DNA from: Herpetosiphon geysericola
GTDB lineage: Bacteria; Chloroflexota; Chloroflexia; Chloroflexales; Herpetosiphonaceae
DNA: 64,000 nucleotides
Reading direction: 5' to 3'
Assembly (NCBI RefSeq): GCF_001306135.1
Contig: NZ_LGKP01000007.1
Span: forward strand, 98,091 to 162,090
The position numbers were made by a program, and so were the translations under genes. This document shows positions 38,802 to 48,650 of this stretch, piece by piece; the stretch's first letter is position 1; each line of letters begins with the position of its first letter. Below the pieces are notes generated by a model. It was given only the letters and a program-made list of their open reading frames with translations, had not been told where the DNA came from and ran no database searches.

Positions 38802-39992
38802 TTAGAACGAAACCAGAATGAGGGTTGGTTTCAGACGGTTGGTCGGGTAATCGACCCCTTCATGGGCCACGCCAGCATAAAAGGTCATGCGATCTTCCCG
38901 CTGCTTAATTTGTACCCGCCCAACAATCGTCGCTTCTTCACCTGGGTAGAGGTAATCAAATTTATTTGGGTCGGCCCATTGCTCAGGGCTGCGCGGCGAA
39001 ATTGCCCAGCGGAAGGGGTAGCGAAAGCCAGAGCCGCCATTGCCATCCCAATCGATCGCCACCCGCCACAAGCCGCCACCAAGGTTGGCATACTGCTCGT
39101 TTTCAATCGACGAATAGCTTTGGTTGGTGCTGTAGGTGTAGCCCGAAGCAGGGCCAAAGGTGCGCAACGCCACTTCGCTGTTATTTTTGACCTTGAAGGT
39201 GACGGTGATGGTATCGTTTAATAAAATTTGCTCAGGGCCAATTTCAACGCTGAGCACATCAAGCGCCCCAATCCCCGCACTGCTGAGGGTTACATCGCCG
39301 CGCTTGGTTACGCGATTACCAAGGCCATCATCGGCACGCAATTCATATTGATAGGTGCCTGCGGCCAAAATGCCGCCAACGACTGGTCGCCCCGACCAAG
39401 CTTCACTATGCTCGCCCAGCCCTTGCAGCTCGCGGTTGACAATTGGATAGCGAGTCTGGTTGGTTGGATCGATCACATCGAGCGAAACGGTCGCGGTAAT
39501 TGGCAAGCGATACGAGAAGGTGGTAAAATCCTCAACCGCATCATCATTGGGCGAAAATGGGTTGGGCGTGACCCGCAGATCATACACATCGAAGCTGGCG
39601 CTTGGTGCTTGATCGATTTGCAGATTCAGCCGTTGGGCAGCAGCGTTTTCCGCCTCTACCACCAGCGTGTAGTTGCCATTCGGTAGCAAGCGATTGGTAT
39701 CAGCGTCAATCGGCACGCTGCCATCGAATACCACTTGATAGGCATCCTTAGAAGGCTCGCGTTTAACTGCTTGCCGCAGGGCGTAACGCTCGCCAGCAGC
39801 GGTTTCGAGCCAAATCGAAACATTGGTTGGCTGGCCAATTAAATAGCTAATCGTGGTGGTACGCGGGCCGGTATTCAAGTTGATAATTGGCTCGCTGAGC
39901 GTTACCTCACTCAGCGCCGTATCCGAGCCACAGCCAATTAATAAAGCGAGACCCAAACTTAGCCCCAAAACATAGTTAAGCTTCTTTCGCAA
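38802..39992 (-). CDS. Lipoprotein with FlgD-like/Ig-type domains
   Basis: The 396-aa precursor has a lipobox (LALLIGC, Cys21). A central region has the SPNDDAVEDFTTFSYRL block and GTYQYELRADDGLGN, matching FlgD-like and 'gliding-motility C-terminal' Ig folds; the last 150 residues form a further beta-sandwich (VTFKVKNNSEVAL, as in intracellular-proteinase-inhibitor-like BsuPI folds). It is anchored to the outer membrane face. The role is unknown, perhaps a scaffold or adhesion partner. Its start lies inside the 3' end of the upstream flippase-like gene (17-base overlap), so they are co-translated. Confidence 0.8.
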   Translation of the reverse strand: MRKKLNYVLGLSLGLALLIGCGSDTALSEVTLSEPIINLNTGPRTTTISYLIGQPTNVSIWLETAAGERYALRQAVKREPSKDAYQVVFDGSVPIDADTNRLLPNGNYTLVVEAENAAAQRLNLQIDQAPSASFDVYDLRVTPNPFSPNDDAVEDFTTFSYRLPITATVSLDVIDPTNQTRYPIVNRELQGLGEHSEAWSGRPVVGGILAAGTYQYELRADDGLGNRVTKRGDVTLSSAGIGALDVLSVEIGPEQILLNDTITVTFKVKNNSEVALRTFGPASGYTYSTNQSYSSIENEQYANLGGGLWRVAIDWDGNGGSGFRYPFRWAISPRSPEQWADPNKFDYLYPGEEATIVGRVQIKQREDRMTFYAGVAHEGVDYPTNRLKPTLILVSF

Positions 39993-40962
39993 GATTATTT
40001 GCCTCCGACTCGATCAATCCATAACGATGGGCGAAAATGCTCATGGCAACAATGCCAACCAGCACGCCAAACCACAAGGTGCAAAAGCGAATCACAATTG
40101 TGGCGGCGGTTGCAGCGCCTTCGCCTAATTTTACCAAGGTAGTAATTAACAAGGTACTCGAAACTTCCGAAGCGCCCAAGCCACCTGGTAAGAATGATAC
40201 CAGACCAAACAGCGTCGAGGCGGCAAAAATAAAGGTCGATTGTAACAAAAGTGATCCAGATGCTTCAGCGCCAAAGCCTCGCAACACATAATACATGGCC
40301 ACACATTCGCCAGCCCACGAAACAACCGAAATAATTGTCGAGACCACCAACAAACGTCCGCTTAACAGCTCGGCGCTGCTTTCGTAAAAGCTGTGTAAGG
40401 GCTTGGCAAAACGGGCCAAGCGCCCGCGTTCCAGCCAGCCAATAAAGCCCAAGGCAACGCGACGATTTTGGAACAACGCCAAGCCAAGCACGCTCACAAT
40501 AACCAAGGCCACAAAGGCTGGGCGGGCTGGCGGATAGAGCGCCAAACCAGTGCCCATCAACAGTAACATCGCCAAGCCATCGGTCAAGCGTTCGGCCAGC
40601 ACAATTGGCGCCGAGCGGCTGATAGGCGTGCCATTCAAACGTTTGAGCAAGCCCGATTTGAGCACCTCGCCAACTTTACCAGGCGTTACCGCCATCACCA
40701 TGCCAGCACAAAAAAGCAGCGCACTTTGGCTGTAACTCACATTGGTGCCTTGGCCTAGCTTGCGCAGATAGTAATCCCATTTGAGCCAACGCAATACATA
40801 ATTGAAGATTGTAAAGCCCAGCACTGCTGGCAGCATGAGCCAATTGAAGCTGCTGAGGCTATCGCCAACCTTGCCAATATCGCTAAATAGCGCCAAGCCA
40901 AGCATAACAATGACGCCAAGCACCACAGAAATTACAACTTTTGAGCGTAATGATTTATCCAC
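39976..40962 (-). CDS. Second UPF0104/LPG-synthase-like membrane protein
   Basis: The 328-aa protein has about eight membrane helices and the family blocks MAVTPGKVGEVLKSGLL, PIVLAERLTDGLAMLLL, and SFLPGGLGASEVSSTLLI. It starts with GTG at 40962, with AAGGAG five bases upstream. It is a paralogue of the protein encoded at 37111-38193. Its 3' end overlaps the FlgD-like lipoprotein gene. As with the other copy, a role in lipid or glycan transfer across the membrane is likely but unproven. Confidence 0.85.
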   Translation of the reverse strand: MDKSLRSKVVISVVLGVIVMLGLALFSDIGKVGDSLSSFNWLMLPAVLGFTIFNYVLRWLKWDYYLRKLGQGTNVSYSQSALLFCAGMVMAVTPGKVGEVLKSGLLKRLNGTPISRSAPIVLAERLTDGLAMLLLMGTGLALYPPARPAFVALVIVSVLGLALFQNRRVALGFIGWLERGRLARFAKPLHSFYESSAELLSGRLLVVSTIISVVSWAGECVAMYYVLRGFGAEASGSLLLQSTFIFAASTLFGLVSFLPGGLGASEVSSTLLITTLVKLGEGAATAATIVIRFCTLWFGVLVGIVAMSIFAHRYGLIESEANNLAKEA

Positions 40963-41039
40963 ACAAGCTCCTTAAGCCAGGTATTGTTCACGTTCAGTCA
41001 CAAAGTCTGATTATACTCCATCCCACATGTCCTTGATTT

Positions 41040-41094
41040 GGAACCAAGTTGTTACCAGCATGGAACCTATGTTGGAACCTTGGCTGCCTATACT
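41040..41094 (+). promoter_or_regulatory. Triple GGAACC direct repeats and -10-like box upstream of ssuE
   Basis: GGAACC occurs at 41040, 41062 and 41074, just ahead of a TATACT element at 41089-41094. No good -35 hexamer is at the usual distance, so an activator-dependent sulfonate promoter is inferred. Confidence 0.4.
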
Positions 41095-41139
41095 AGCAAT
41101 TGTTAAGTATCTTTATCAAGAAAGTCATCTAAGGAGTGT

Positions 41140-41697
41140 GTGGTGGTTGATGTCGTCACTTTAGCGGGTAGTCCAGCGCCCCGCTCAACAACAGCAGTAC
41201 TTTTGGAGCATTCCAAGGCTGTGTTAGAACGCCACTCGCTTGTAGTGAAATCGATGAGTGTGCGGGATATTCCACCAGAGGAATTGATCGGCCAAGCTCA
41301 ATTCAGCCCAGCAGTACGCCATTATACCCAACTTATTCGCCAAGCGGGAGCGCTGATTGTGGCAACGCCTATTTATAAGGATACCTATGCTGAATTATTA
41401 CGGGCGTGGCTTAATTTACTTCCAGCAGGAGTTTTACGGAATACGTTGGTATTGCCAATAATTACTGGCTCCTCGGCGCGCACCGAAGCCCAAATCTATG
41501 CAGATTTGGCGGCGCGTTTTCGCCAGCTTGGAGCCAAGCATATTATTCCAAGCCTGTTTGCCGCCGAGCAGCAAATTCAATTAACTGCAACGAAATCGCA
41601 GCCGCGGATTCATCGCCATTTAGAAGAACGCTTGGGGCTGGCGCTTGATACTATTGCCCAGCAATTAGGAGTTTTGCCATTGGCAGCAGTGGCCTAA
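41140..41697 (+). CDS. ssuE: NADPH-dependent FMN reductase SsuE
   Basis: The 185-aa flavodoxin-like protein opens with VVTLAGSPAPRSTTAVLL and contains LIVATPIYKDTYAELLRAWLNLLP, the flavin-binding and dimer signatures of SsuE. It supplies reduced FMN to the sulfonate monooxygenase SsuD encoded two genes later. GTG codons at 41140 and 41143 are both possible starts; AAGGAG lies three or six bases upstream, so the second may be the true one. It is the first gene of the sulfonate operon. Confidence 0.9.
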   Translation: MVVDVVTLAGSPAPRSTTAVLLEHSKAVLERHSLVVKSMSVRDIPPEELIGQAQFSPAVRHYTQLIRQAGALIVATPIYKDTYAELLRAWLNLLPAGVLRNTLVLPIITGSSARTEAQIYADLAARFRQLGAKHIIPSLFAAEQQIQLTATKSQPRIHRHLEERLGLALDTIAQQLGVLPLAAVA

Positions 41698-41707
41698 GGA
41701 GCAGATC

Positions 41708-42700
41708 ATGGTACGCCGTTTTTCGATTGGTTGGCAACGCTTGGCCTTAGCTTTGATCGTCGGGCTTTTGGCAAGCTGTGGCTCCACCAGCAATGATGCT
41801 GCTTCGAATGGACAAACGAGCACCCGCAGCCTGCGGATTGGCTATCAAAAGGGTGGCTCGTTGCCGATTCTCAAGGGCAACGGCGCACTTGAAGCTCGGC
41901 TCAAAGATGTGAAGATCGAATGGATTGAGTTTGCCGCTGGGCCGCCATTGTTGGAAGCCCTGAACGCTGGCAGCATTGATATTGGTTCAACAGGCCAAAC
42001 GCCGCCAATTTTTGCCCAAGCCGCTGGCACGCCGCTGGTGTATATCGCTTCGGTTGCGGCTTCGCCAACTGGCCAAGCCTTGCTTGTACCGAAAGACTCG
42101 CCAATTCAAAGCGTCAGCGAGCTGAAGGGCAAGAAAGTTGCCTTTGCCAAAGGTTCGAGCGCCCATTATTTTGCAATTGATGTCTTGCGCGAAGCAGGCT
42201 TGCAATATAGCGAGATTGAGCCAGCTTTTCTGACTCCGCCAAATGCCCGCCCTGCCTTCGAGGGTGGCAGCGTCGATGCCTGGATTATTTGGGAACCCTA
42301 TTTAACGATTGCGCTTAAGGCCACCGATGCCCGCGTGTTGCACAATGGAGCGAGCCTTGCGCCCAGCCATAGCTATTATTTGGCCGCCAAAACCTTTGCC
42401 GAGCAGCATCCCGATCTGGTTAGCGCAACCTTAGACGAAATTCAAAAAGTTGAGCAATGGTCGCAGCAAGAGCCACAGGCGGTTGCCAAGATTTTGGCTC
42501 CAGTCATTGGGGTTGATGCGGCAATCTTAGAAGAAGTGGCCAAGAAACAGGCCTTTGGGCTTAGCCCAATCAATGACGCACTTGTGACTGAGCAACAACA
42601 CATTGCCGATACCTTCTTTGAATTAGGCTTAATTCCGCAAAAGGTGAGCATTCGTGAAGCAGTTTGGGTATGGCAACCAGCCCAAACCAGCGCGCAATAG
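41708..42700 (+). CDS. ssuA: Sulfonate ABC transporter substrate-binding lipoprotein SsuA
   Basis: The 330-aa precursor has a lipobox (GLLASC, Cys24). The mature part shows the SsuA/ThiY-like fold: LRIGYQKGGSLPILKGNG, WIEFAAGPPLLEALNAGSIDIGSTGQTPP, VAFAKGSSAHYF and DAWIIWEPYLT. It captures alkanesulfonates outside the cell for the SsuC/SsuB transporter. The start follows AAGGAGCAGATC. It lies 10 bases after ssuE and about 100 bases before ssuD. Confidence 0.93.
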   Translation: MVRRFSIGWQRLALALIVGLLASCGSTSNDAASNGQTSTRSLRIGYQKGGSLPILKGNGALEARLKDVKIEWIEFAAGPPLLEALNAGSIDIGSTGQTPPIFAQAAGTPLVYIASVAASPTGQALLVPKDSPIQSVSELKGKKVAFAKGSSAHYFAIDVLREAGLQYSEIEPAFLTPPNARPAFEGGSVDAWIIWEPYLTIALKATDARVLHNGASLAPSHSYYLAAKTFAEQHPDLVSATLDEIQKVEQWSQQEPQAVAKILAPVIGVDAAILEEVAKKQAFGLSPINDALVTEQQHIADTFFELGLIPQKVSIREAVWVWQPAQTSAQ

Positions 42701-42803
42701 CGTCGATCTGTATAATCATCAGTGATGATTTCCTGCTGTCGTTGGTGTTCGCTGGGGTGGTGTGACCCAACGGCAGCGCTCATTGCTAAAGGAGCTTGGC
42801 TCG

Positions 42804-43949
42804 ATGGAAATTTTGTGGTTTATTCCAACCCACGGCGATGGCCGCTATCTCGCCTCGACCGTGGCTAGCCGCTCGACGACGTTTCCCTATTTGCGCCAAA
42901 TTGCCCAAGCGGTCGATGAATTGGGCTTTACAGGCGCGTTGCTACCAACTGGCCACTATTGCGAGGATGCTTGGGTTTTGGCTTCGGCACTGGCAGCGGT
43001 CACCCGCCAGATGAAATTTTTGGTGGCAATTCGCCCAGGCCTGATGTTGCCTGGCCCTGCTGTGCGTATGGCCTCGACCTTCGACCGCATTTCCAATGGC
43101 CGCTTGTTGATCAATGTGGTTGCTGGTGGCGATAGTGCCGAAGTTGCCAGCGATGGCTTACAGCTCGACCATGATCAGCGCTACGAATTGACCGATGAGT
43201 TTTTGGAGGTTTGGCGGCGAGTGTTGGCAGGCGAACATGTAACGCTCGAAGGCCAGCATATTCATGTCACCGATGGCAAATTGCTCTTACCACCAGTCCA
43301 ACAACCACACCCTCCGCTCTATTTTGGTGGTTCATCGCCAGCAGCGCTCGAAGTTGCGGCCAAACATGTTGATGTTTATCTGACATGGGGCGAACCACCA
43401 GCCCAAGTTGCCGAGAAAATAGCCCAAGTACGGGCTTTGGCTGCCAAGCATGGACGCACGTTGCGCTTCGGCATGCGCATGCATGTAATCGTGCGCGAAA
43501 CCAACCAAGCAGCGTGGGATGCAGCCAACGACCTAATTCGCTATGTTGATGATACGGCGATTGCTGCCGCTCAAGCTGCCTTCGCCAAGATGGATTCGGT
43601 TGGCCAAAAGCGCATGCAAGCCTTGCACAATGGCAATCGCAACCAGCTTGAAGTTAGCCCGAATTTGTGGGCTGGGGTTGGCTTAGTGCGTGGTGGCGCT
43701 GGCACGGCCTTAGTTGGCGATGCCGATACGGTTGCCGAGCGCATGCTCGAATATAGCGAGCTTGGCATCGATACCTTTGTGCTCTCGGGCTATCCACACT
43801 TGGAAGAAGCCTATCGCGTGGCTGAATTGTTGTTTCCGCGCTTGCCGCTTGGCAGCAAACCAGCGCCGCCAGCGAATCAACCCAGCATTTTTGGCGAACT
43901 TTTGCAGTTGCACGAGTTTTCGCGCCGAGAAGGACAAGTCAGAACATAG
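42804..43949 (+). CDS. ssuD: FMNH2-dependent alkanesulfonate monooxygenase SsuD
   Basis: The 381-aa luciferase-like protein matches SsuD along its length: [33 protein letters not shown] with the active-site Cys, [26 protein letters not shown] and [20 protein letters not shown]. It cleaves the C-S bond of sulfonates, releasing sulfite and an aldehyde. The ATG at 42804 has AAAGGAG ten bases upstream. It is followed by a repeat block rather than directly by ssuC. Confidence 0.95.
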   Translation: MEILWFIPTHGDGRYLASTVASRSTTFPYLRQIAQAVDELGFTGALLPTGHYCEDAWVLASALAAVTRQMKFLVAIRPGLMLPGPAVRMASTFDRISNGRLLINVVAGGDSAEVASDGLQLDHDQRYELTDEFLEVWRRVLAGEHVTLEGQHIHVTDGKLLLPPVQQPHPPLYFGGSSPAALEVAAKHVDVYLTWGEPPAQVAEKIAQVRALAAKHGRTLRFGMRMHVIVRETNQAAWDAANDLIRYVDDTAIAAAQAAFAKMDSVGQKRMQALHNGNRNQLEVSPNLWAGVGLVRGGAGTALVGDADTVAERMLEYSELGIDTFVLSGYPHLEEAYRVAELLFPRLPLGSKPAPPANQPSIFGELLQLHEFSRREGQVRT

Positions 43950-44280
43950 AGCATAGAACATAGAGCATAAAGGCTATAGGCTTCAGGCTATGGGCTATCG
44001 GGAATTGGTTGGAATACCAAAATCTGTGACCAAAAAACATCCTTCGCGCTCTTCGCGTCCTTCGTGGTTCCGAATTCTTCGTGGATGAATATTTTAACGC
44101 AGCGGCGCAGAGAAAGCATGGCTATGGGCTGTTGGCTATGGGCTATCGGAACATTATCCCCATAATCTGTGCCAAAGGGTTTAGGGTTATTGATCCACGA
44201 AGGACACGAAGAGCACGAAGGGCTTTGAAATAATCAATCTGTGAAATTCGTGCAATTCGTGGCTAAAAACCTGGTCCCTG
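43946..44280. repeat. Repeat block inside the ssu operon
   Basis: About 370 bases without a gene between ssuD and ssuC. It holds CATAGAG/CATAGAA heptamers, GGCTATG heptamers, and CTTCGTG-type and CACGAAG-type nonamers in both orientations. No promoter or terminator is obvious. Confidence 0.85.
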
Positions 44281-44317
44281 ACCCCTGATCCCTAGACCCT
44301 AAATAAGGAGCACGGCA

Positions 44318-45136
44318 ATGGCATTGGCGATTGAACAACCGACAACGAGTGCGACGCGCCCAGCCCGACGGCTGCAACTGCGCCAATTGGGCCAACGCTG
44401 GCTGCCATGGCTAGTACCAGTTTTATTGATTGGCGTATGGCAACTGAGCGCAACCCTCGGCTGGATCAGTGCACGGGTTCTGCCAGCGCCCAGCACAATT
44501 CTGCAAACAACCTGGGATTTGCTGCTGCACCACAATTTGCTTGGCGATATTGCCATCAGCACCCGCCGCGCCTTGGTTGGCTTGGCAATCGGTGGCGGCC
44601 TTGGCTTTGGGTTTGGGTTGTTGAATGGCACATTTGCCATCAGCGAACAGCTGTTTGATAGCAGCTTCCAAATGATTCGCAATATTCCCCATTTGGCCTT
44701 GCTGCCATTGGTGATTTTATGGTTTGGCATTGGCGAAACAGCACGCCTCTTTTTGGTAGCCTTTGGCGTGTTCTTCCCGCTCTATTTGAATACCTATCAC
44801 GGTGTCCGCAGCATTGATCCCAAGCTGCGCGAGATGGGCATTGTCTATGGGCTATCGAAATGGGGCTTGTTTCGCCACATTATCTTTCCCGGAGCCTTGC
44901 CCTCAATTTTGGTTGGCTTACGCCATGCCTTGGGAGTGATGTGGCTCACGTTGATCGTCGCTGAAAGCTTGGCATCCAACGCAGGCATTGGCCATTTGAC
45001 TATGAACGCTCGTGAATTTATGCAAACCGACGTGTTGGTAATGGGTATTGTGATCTATGCCCTGCTTGGCAAGTTGGCCGATACAATTGCGCGTTTGATC
45101 GAACGGCGCAGCCTTCGTTGGCAAGTTGGCGCATAA
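44318..45136 (+). CDS. ssuC: Sulfonate ABC transporter permease SsuC
   Basis: The 272-aa protein has six membrane segments and the ABC-permease EAA-type loop (EMGIVYGLSKWGLFRHIIFPGALPSIL). The N-terminal 25 residues are hydrophilic. The best match is SsuC/NitT/TauT permeases, which import sulfonates or nitrate; the ssu context fixes the sulfonate role. AAGGAG precedes the ATG. ssuB follows after 24 bases. Confidence 0.93.
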   Translation: MALAIEQPTTSATRPARRLQLRQLGQRWLPWLVPVLLIGVWQLSATLGWISARVLPAPSTILQTTWDLLLHHNLLGDIAISTRRALVGLAIGGGLGFGFGLLNGTFAISEQLFDSSFQMIRNIPHLALLPLVILWFGIGETARLFLVAFGVFFPLYLNTYHGVRSIDPKLREMGIVYGLSKWGLFRHIIFPGALPSILVGLRHALGVMWLTLIVAESLASNAGIGHLTMNAREFMQTDVLVMGIVIYALLGKLADTIARLIERRSLRWQVGA

Positions 45137-45160
45137 ACAATAATCTCGTAGGAGTGTGTG

Positions 45161-45916
45161 ATGAGTATTCGTGGCGTTGAATTAGGGCTGCGTGGGTTGG
45201 GCAAGGCAATTGCCAACCGCACAATTTTGCACGACATTAATCTTGAAATTAAGCCAGGCGAATTTATCGCCGTGATTGGCAAAAGCGGCTGTGGCAAAAC
45301 CACACTCTTACGCTTGATTGCTGGCCTCACCGAGCCAACAATTGGCCAAGTTGCGCTTGATGATAGCCCGCTCGATGGCTTGAATCCTGCGGCGCGAGTG
45401 ATGTTTCAAGATGCCCGCTTGCTGCCGTGGAAACGGGTTTGGGAGAATGTCGCGCTCGGGTTGCCTGGCCTCAATGCAGATCAAGCCTTGCAAGCTTTGC
45501 ACCAAGTTGGTCTCGCTGATCGCGCCTACGACTGGCCCTTGGGCTTATCTGGCGGCGAACGTCAACGCTTGGCTCTCGCTCGCGCCATCGCCAACACGCC
45601 AAGTTTGTTGCTGCTCGATGAGCCGTTTGGTGCGCTCGATGCGCTCACTCGGATCGAAATGCAACACTTAGTCGAGCAATTATGGCGGGCCCAAGGCTTC
45701 ACCGCCATTCTCGTCACCCACGATGTTGAAGAAGCCATCGCCTTAGCCGATCGGGTGTTGCTGATTCAAAACCAACATATTGCGCTCAATTTGCCAATTC
45801 ACCTGCCACGTAGCCGCCAACGGGGCAGCGCCGAATTCGCCGCGATCAAAGATCAACTGCTTGGGGCAATTTTCGGCGCTGGCTATCCACTGGCAACGCG
45901 CGTCGTTGGGGCATAA
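45161..45916 (+). CDS. ssuB: Sulfonate ABC transporter ATP-binding protein SsuB
   Basis: The 251-aa protein has Walker [10 protein letters not shown] (40-48), the Q-loop QDARLLPWK, signature LSGGERQR, Walker [13 protein letters not shown] and a switch His in VTHDVEEA. It powers uptake through SsuC. I use the ATG at 45161 rather than the GTG just before it, because GGAG lies six bases upstream of the ATG. Confidence 0.93.
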   Translation: MSIRGVELGLRGLGKAIANRTILHDINLEIKPGEFIAVIGKSGCGKTTLLRLIAGLTEPTIGQVALDDSPLDGLNPAARVMFQDARLLPWKRVWENVALGLPGLNADQALQALHQVGLADRAYDWPLGLSGGERQRLALARAIANTPSLLLLDEPFGALDALTRIEMQHLVEQLWRAQGFTAILVTHDVEEAIALADRVLLIQNQHIALNLPIHLPRSRQRGSAEFAAIKDQLLGAIFGAGYPLATRVVGA

Positions 45917-46025
45917 AAGAACATAAAACAAAGAGCATAGAACATACATTGCGGGGTCAGGGGCTAGTTGTCAGAGGTCGGTATATGAATAAGCCCTAGC
46001 TACTGACCCCTGACCCCTCTAAACT
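45917..46025. repeat. Short heptamer block
   Basis: AACATAA/AGCATAG-type heptamers and duplicated 'ggggtcagggg' / 'ctgacccctgacccct' words lie between convergent genes. No gene seen. Confidence 0.7.
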
Positions 46026-46036
46026 TTCCCCTCGTT

Positions 46037-47080
46037 TTAGCGAATGCCAAAGATATTGATAATATGCGGCGTATCGATAATCACGTGTGGAGCAATGGCG
46101 TGGTAGCCCCAAGCATGGACCCAAGCATTGCCCGTGCGCAAGGTCAACACCGTTTTGATCATACCAGCCCCAAAGTAGTTGATCAGCATAAAGATAATTG
46201 AAATTAGCGCATTAGTTAGGGTGCTGAAGTTGGTCCACGCTTCGGCCATATGCACCAGCGCATAGCACAGACCGCCAAGCAAAACCGTGGTTATGGCTGA
46301 ATTCGTCAGCTTGAGAAAACGTGGAACCAATATTGAATAGATCAGCACCATAGTTGGCAGCACCGTGCCAATGCCATAAATCACAAAGGAAAGGGGCAAG
46401 CCCAAGGCCAATTGGCTGAAACTTAAACGGTTGAGGCTTGTACTCAAGGTTGTTAACTCGAATAATATTTCTGAAATCCCAATCACTGCAATTACCAGCA
46501 AATCATTGCGGCGATTGCTTGAAACTAAATTGAGCTGAACTGCCGAATAGCGCCGTCGAAACCACAGATATGGGCCAACCGCATAAAAGCCAAAATTATA
46601 AATTGCCCAACTCCACACCTCAGCAACCGCTAAATCGCTATGCCCACCAACCAAGGTTCCTGCCAAATGAAAACTGAATGGCTTGAAGCCCAATAATGGG
46701 CCTAAAATCCAACCCAAGGCTTGCCCAAACAGCGCATAGGCAATTAATCCAAGCGTTTCGCGCAAGGCTTGGCTACGTTCAGGAGCGCGTGCAGCAAGAT
46801 CAGGGATTATGCGTTTGCGTGTGAGCATAACGGTCAAGCCCATCAAGACAAATACTTCGAGCAGCATAATGCTTGGCACAAACATCTGCATGATAAATGG
46901 AGCGCCTGCAAACGCAGGCCGATCAAATGGCAGCACGCCCTTGGCCAACAGCACGATCAGGCCATGGCCAACAATCCACAAAATGAACGTCAATTGAACG
47001 CCACGATGACGTAATAATGTACGAAACCAGCTTGGTTGGGTTTGCTGCTGCGCTGGCGATTGGCTGATTGGTAGTTGCAC
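46037..47080 (-). CDS. Multi-pass membrane protein, function unknown
   Basis: The 347-aa protein starts with GTG at 47080 after AAGGAG. It has a polar Gln-rich N-terminus and about nine hydrophobic segments. The C-terminal stretch has several His (HAWGYHAIAPHVIIDTPHI) and the next-to-last segment contains CYALVHMAEAW, which distantly recalls CPBP proteases, but the EExxxR motif is not seen. I do not assign a family. Confidence 0.7.
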   Translation of the reverse strand: MQLPISQSPAQQQTQPSWFRTLLRHRGVQLTFILWIVGHGLIVLLAKGVLPFDRPAFAGAPFIMQMFVPSIMLLEVFVLMGLTVMLTRKRIIPDLAARAPERSQALRETLGLIAYALFGQALGWILGPLLGFKPFSFHLAGTLVGGHSDLAVAEVWSWAIYNFGFYAVGPYLWFRRRYSAVQLNLVSSNRRNDLLVIAVIGISEILFELTTLSTSLNRLSFSQLALGLPLSFVIYGIGTVLPTMVLIYSILVPRFLKLTNSAITTVLLGGLCYALVHMAEAWTNFSTLTNALISIIFMLINYFGAGMIKTVLTLRTGNAWVHAWGYHAIAPHVIIDTPHIINIFGIR

Positions 47081-47404
47081 GCTATTGCTCCTTCAGATTA
47101 ATGGGCTAACCATAAAGCCTGACACAGTGGCAGAGTCAAGCAGCAATCGAACTATGAGGGATGAAGGATGCTGAGGCCAGACGAGTTGGAACCACGAAGA
47201 ATGCGAAGCACCCGAAGCGGAGGAACATTACAGCAATTCAGCTGCTGCCCATGGGAAGTTAGCTAATGCGCAACCATTGGCTTTGCTTTTTGAACATCTA
47301 TGACAAAGCCTTGGCAAGCAGACAACTCGTAGTACACTACCTAGGTGCTGCGATGGCGGCACAGCGAAATCTGCAATTAACCATTCCAGCGAGGGAAATA
47401 GCGT
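47081..47404. other. Divergent intergenic region with predicted promoter
   Basis: No gene seen. TTGGCA at 47311-47316 and TACACT at 47333-47338 with a 16-base spacer probably drive the phosphoesterase gene. A CACGAAG nonamer word occurs near 47193. Confidence 0.45.
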
Positions 47405-48625
47405 ATGGCTTCATCAGAGGCAGACAGCGTGCCCCAACGCCGCGCCCGCCCGCAACGACTTAATCGGAGCAAAATCGCCAGCATTGTGATGGCATGGATG
47501 GCCTTGTGCTGGCTGATTATTGGCAGCGTATTTTATAGCATCATCCCTGGTGGCTGGTTCAGCATCATCGGCTTGATGCTGCTGAGTTATATTCCCTTGC
47601 TCTTTGTTGCGCGCTCGTTTGGCGGGCCAGTTGCTCCATCGGCGCATCTGCGCTTATGGGGTTTTCGGCCATTTTGGTATAGCCAATTGCTGTTGCCGCT
47701 GATGGCGATGGGTGGTTTAGTCGGTTTAATTATCGGCTTGCCATTTCATAGTAGCAGCATCGTTGGCCGTAGCCTTGCTGGCGGCATCGGGCTGATCTAT
47801 TTGGCAGGCATTGGCTTGGCCTATTTTGGCTCACGCCGTTTGGCGGTGCGCGAATTGACCGCCAATTTGCCCCAATTGCCTAGCGAACTGGCAGGCTTGA
47901 AGATTGTACAAATCTCGGATACCCACGTTGGGCCGCATACGTCGCGCCGCCATTTGCGCAATGTGGTCGAGGCGATTGAAGCAGCCAAGCCCGATTTGAT
48001 TGTGATGACTGGCGATCAAGTTGATGATTATGTCGATGATGTTAAGCCATTTGCCGCTGCCTTCGGCCAACTTTCAGCGCCATTGGGCGTGGTCGCGATT
48101 GCTGGCAACCACGATGTTTATGCAGGCTGGGATGGCGTGCGGGCAGGTTTAGAAGCCATAGGCATCAAGGTTTTAGTTAATCAAGCCACAGCCTTTAACT
48201 ATCGCGGGGTGCGTTGGTGGCTGGCGGGCACTGGCGATCCCGCCGGAACCTATGTGGCCTCAGGCCGCGAATCAGTTGCGCCGGATATTGCCAAAACCTT
48301 AGCCAAGATTCCCGCCAACGATTTTCATGTGGTCTTGGCGCATAACCCAGCGCTCTGGCCAGCCTTGGCCGAACGCAACGTGCCATTGACCCTCAGCGGC
48401 CATACCCACTACGGCCAATTTGCCATTCCCAAACTTGGCTGGAGCATGGCCTCGGCCTTTTTGGAACATGCAATGGGTCACTATCAGCAGGCTCAATCGC
48501 TGCTCTACATCAACCCTGGCACCAACTATTGGGGCATTCCCTTTCGGCTTGGCACCAAACCAGAAGTAACCGTGATTACTTTGCAACCAAGCCCAACCGC
48601 CTCGATCAGCGAATCGAAAGCATAA
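47405..48625 (+). CDS. Membrane-anchored metallophosphoesterase
   Basis: The 406-aa protein has four or so N-terminal membrane segments (about 25-140) followed by a calcineurin-like phosphoesterase domain: ISDTHVG, MTGDQVDD, AGNHDVY, VVLAHNPALW and SGHTHYGQF supply the dimetal ligands. This layout matches YkuE/YaeI-type phosphodiesterases. The active site is predicted to sit near the membrane. The substrate (phospholipid or UDP-glucosamine-like) is not determinable. GAGGGAAATAGCGT precedes the ATG. Confidence 0.88.
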   Translation: MASSEADSVPQRRARPQRLNRSKIASIVMAWMALCWLIIGSVFYSIIPGGWFSIIGLMLLSYIPLLFVARSFGGPVAPSAHLRLWGFRPFWYSQLLLPLMAMGGLVGLIIGLPFHSSSIVGRSLAGGIGLIYLAGIGLAYFGSRRLAVRELTANLPQLPSELAGLKIVQISDTHVGPHTSRRHLRNVVEAIEAAKPDLIVMTGDQVDDYVDDVKPFAAAFGQLSAPLGVVAIAGNHDVYAGWDGVRAGLEAIGIKVLVNQATAFNYRGVRWWLAGTGDPAGTYVASGRESVAPDIAKTLAKIPANDFHVVLAHNPALWPALAERNVPLTLSGHTHYGQFAIPKLGWSMASAFLEHAMGHYQQAQSLLYINPGTNYWGIPFRLGTKPEVTVITLQPSPTASISESKA

Positions 48626-48650
48626 TCAAAATCAAGCATTGATTGCTAAA

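Noticed and set aside
47266..47463. 65-aa open frame overlapping the phosphoesterase start
   Set aside because: No ribosome site and it overlaps the real gene in another frame.
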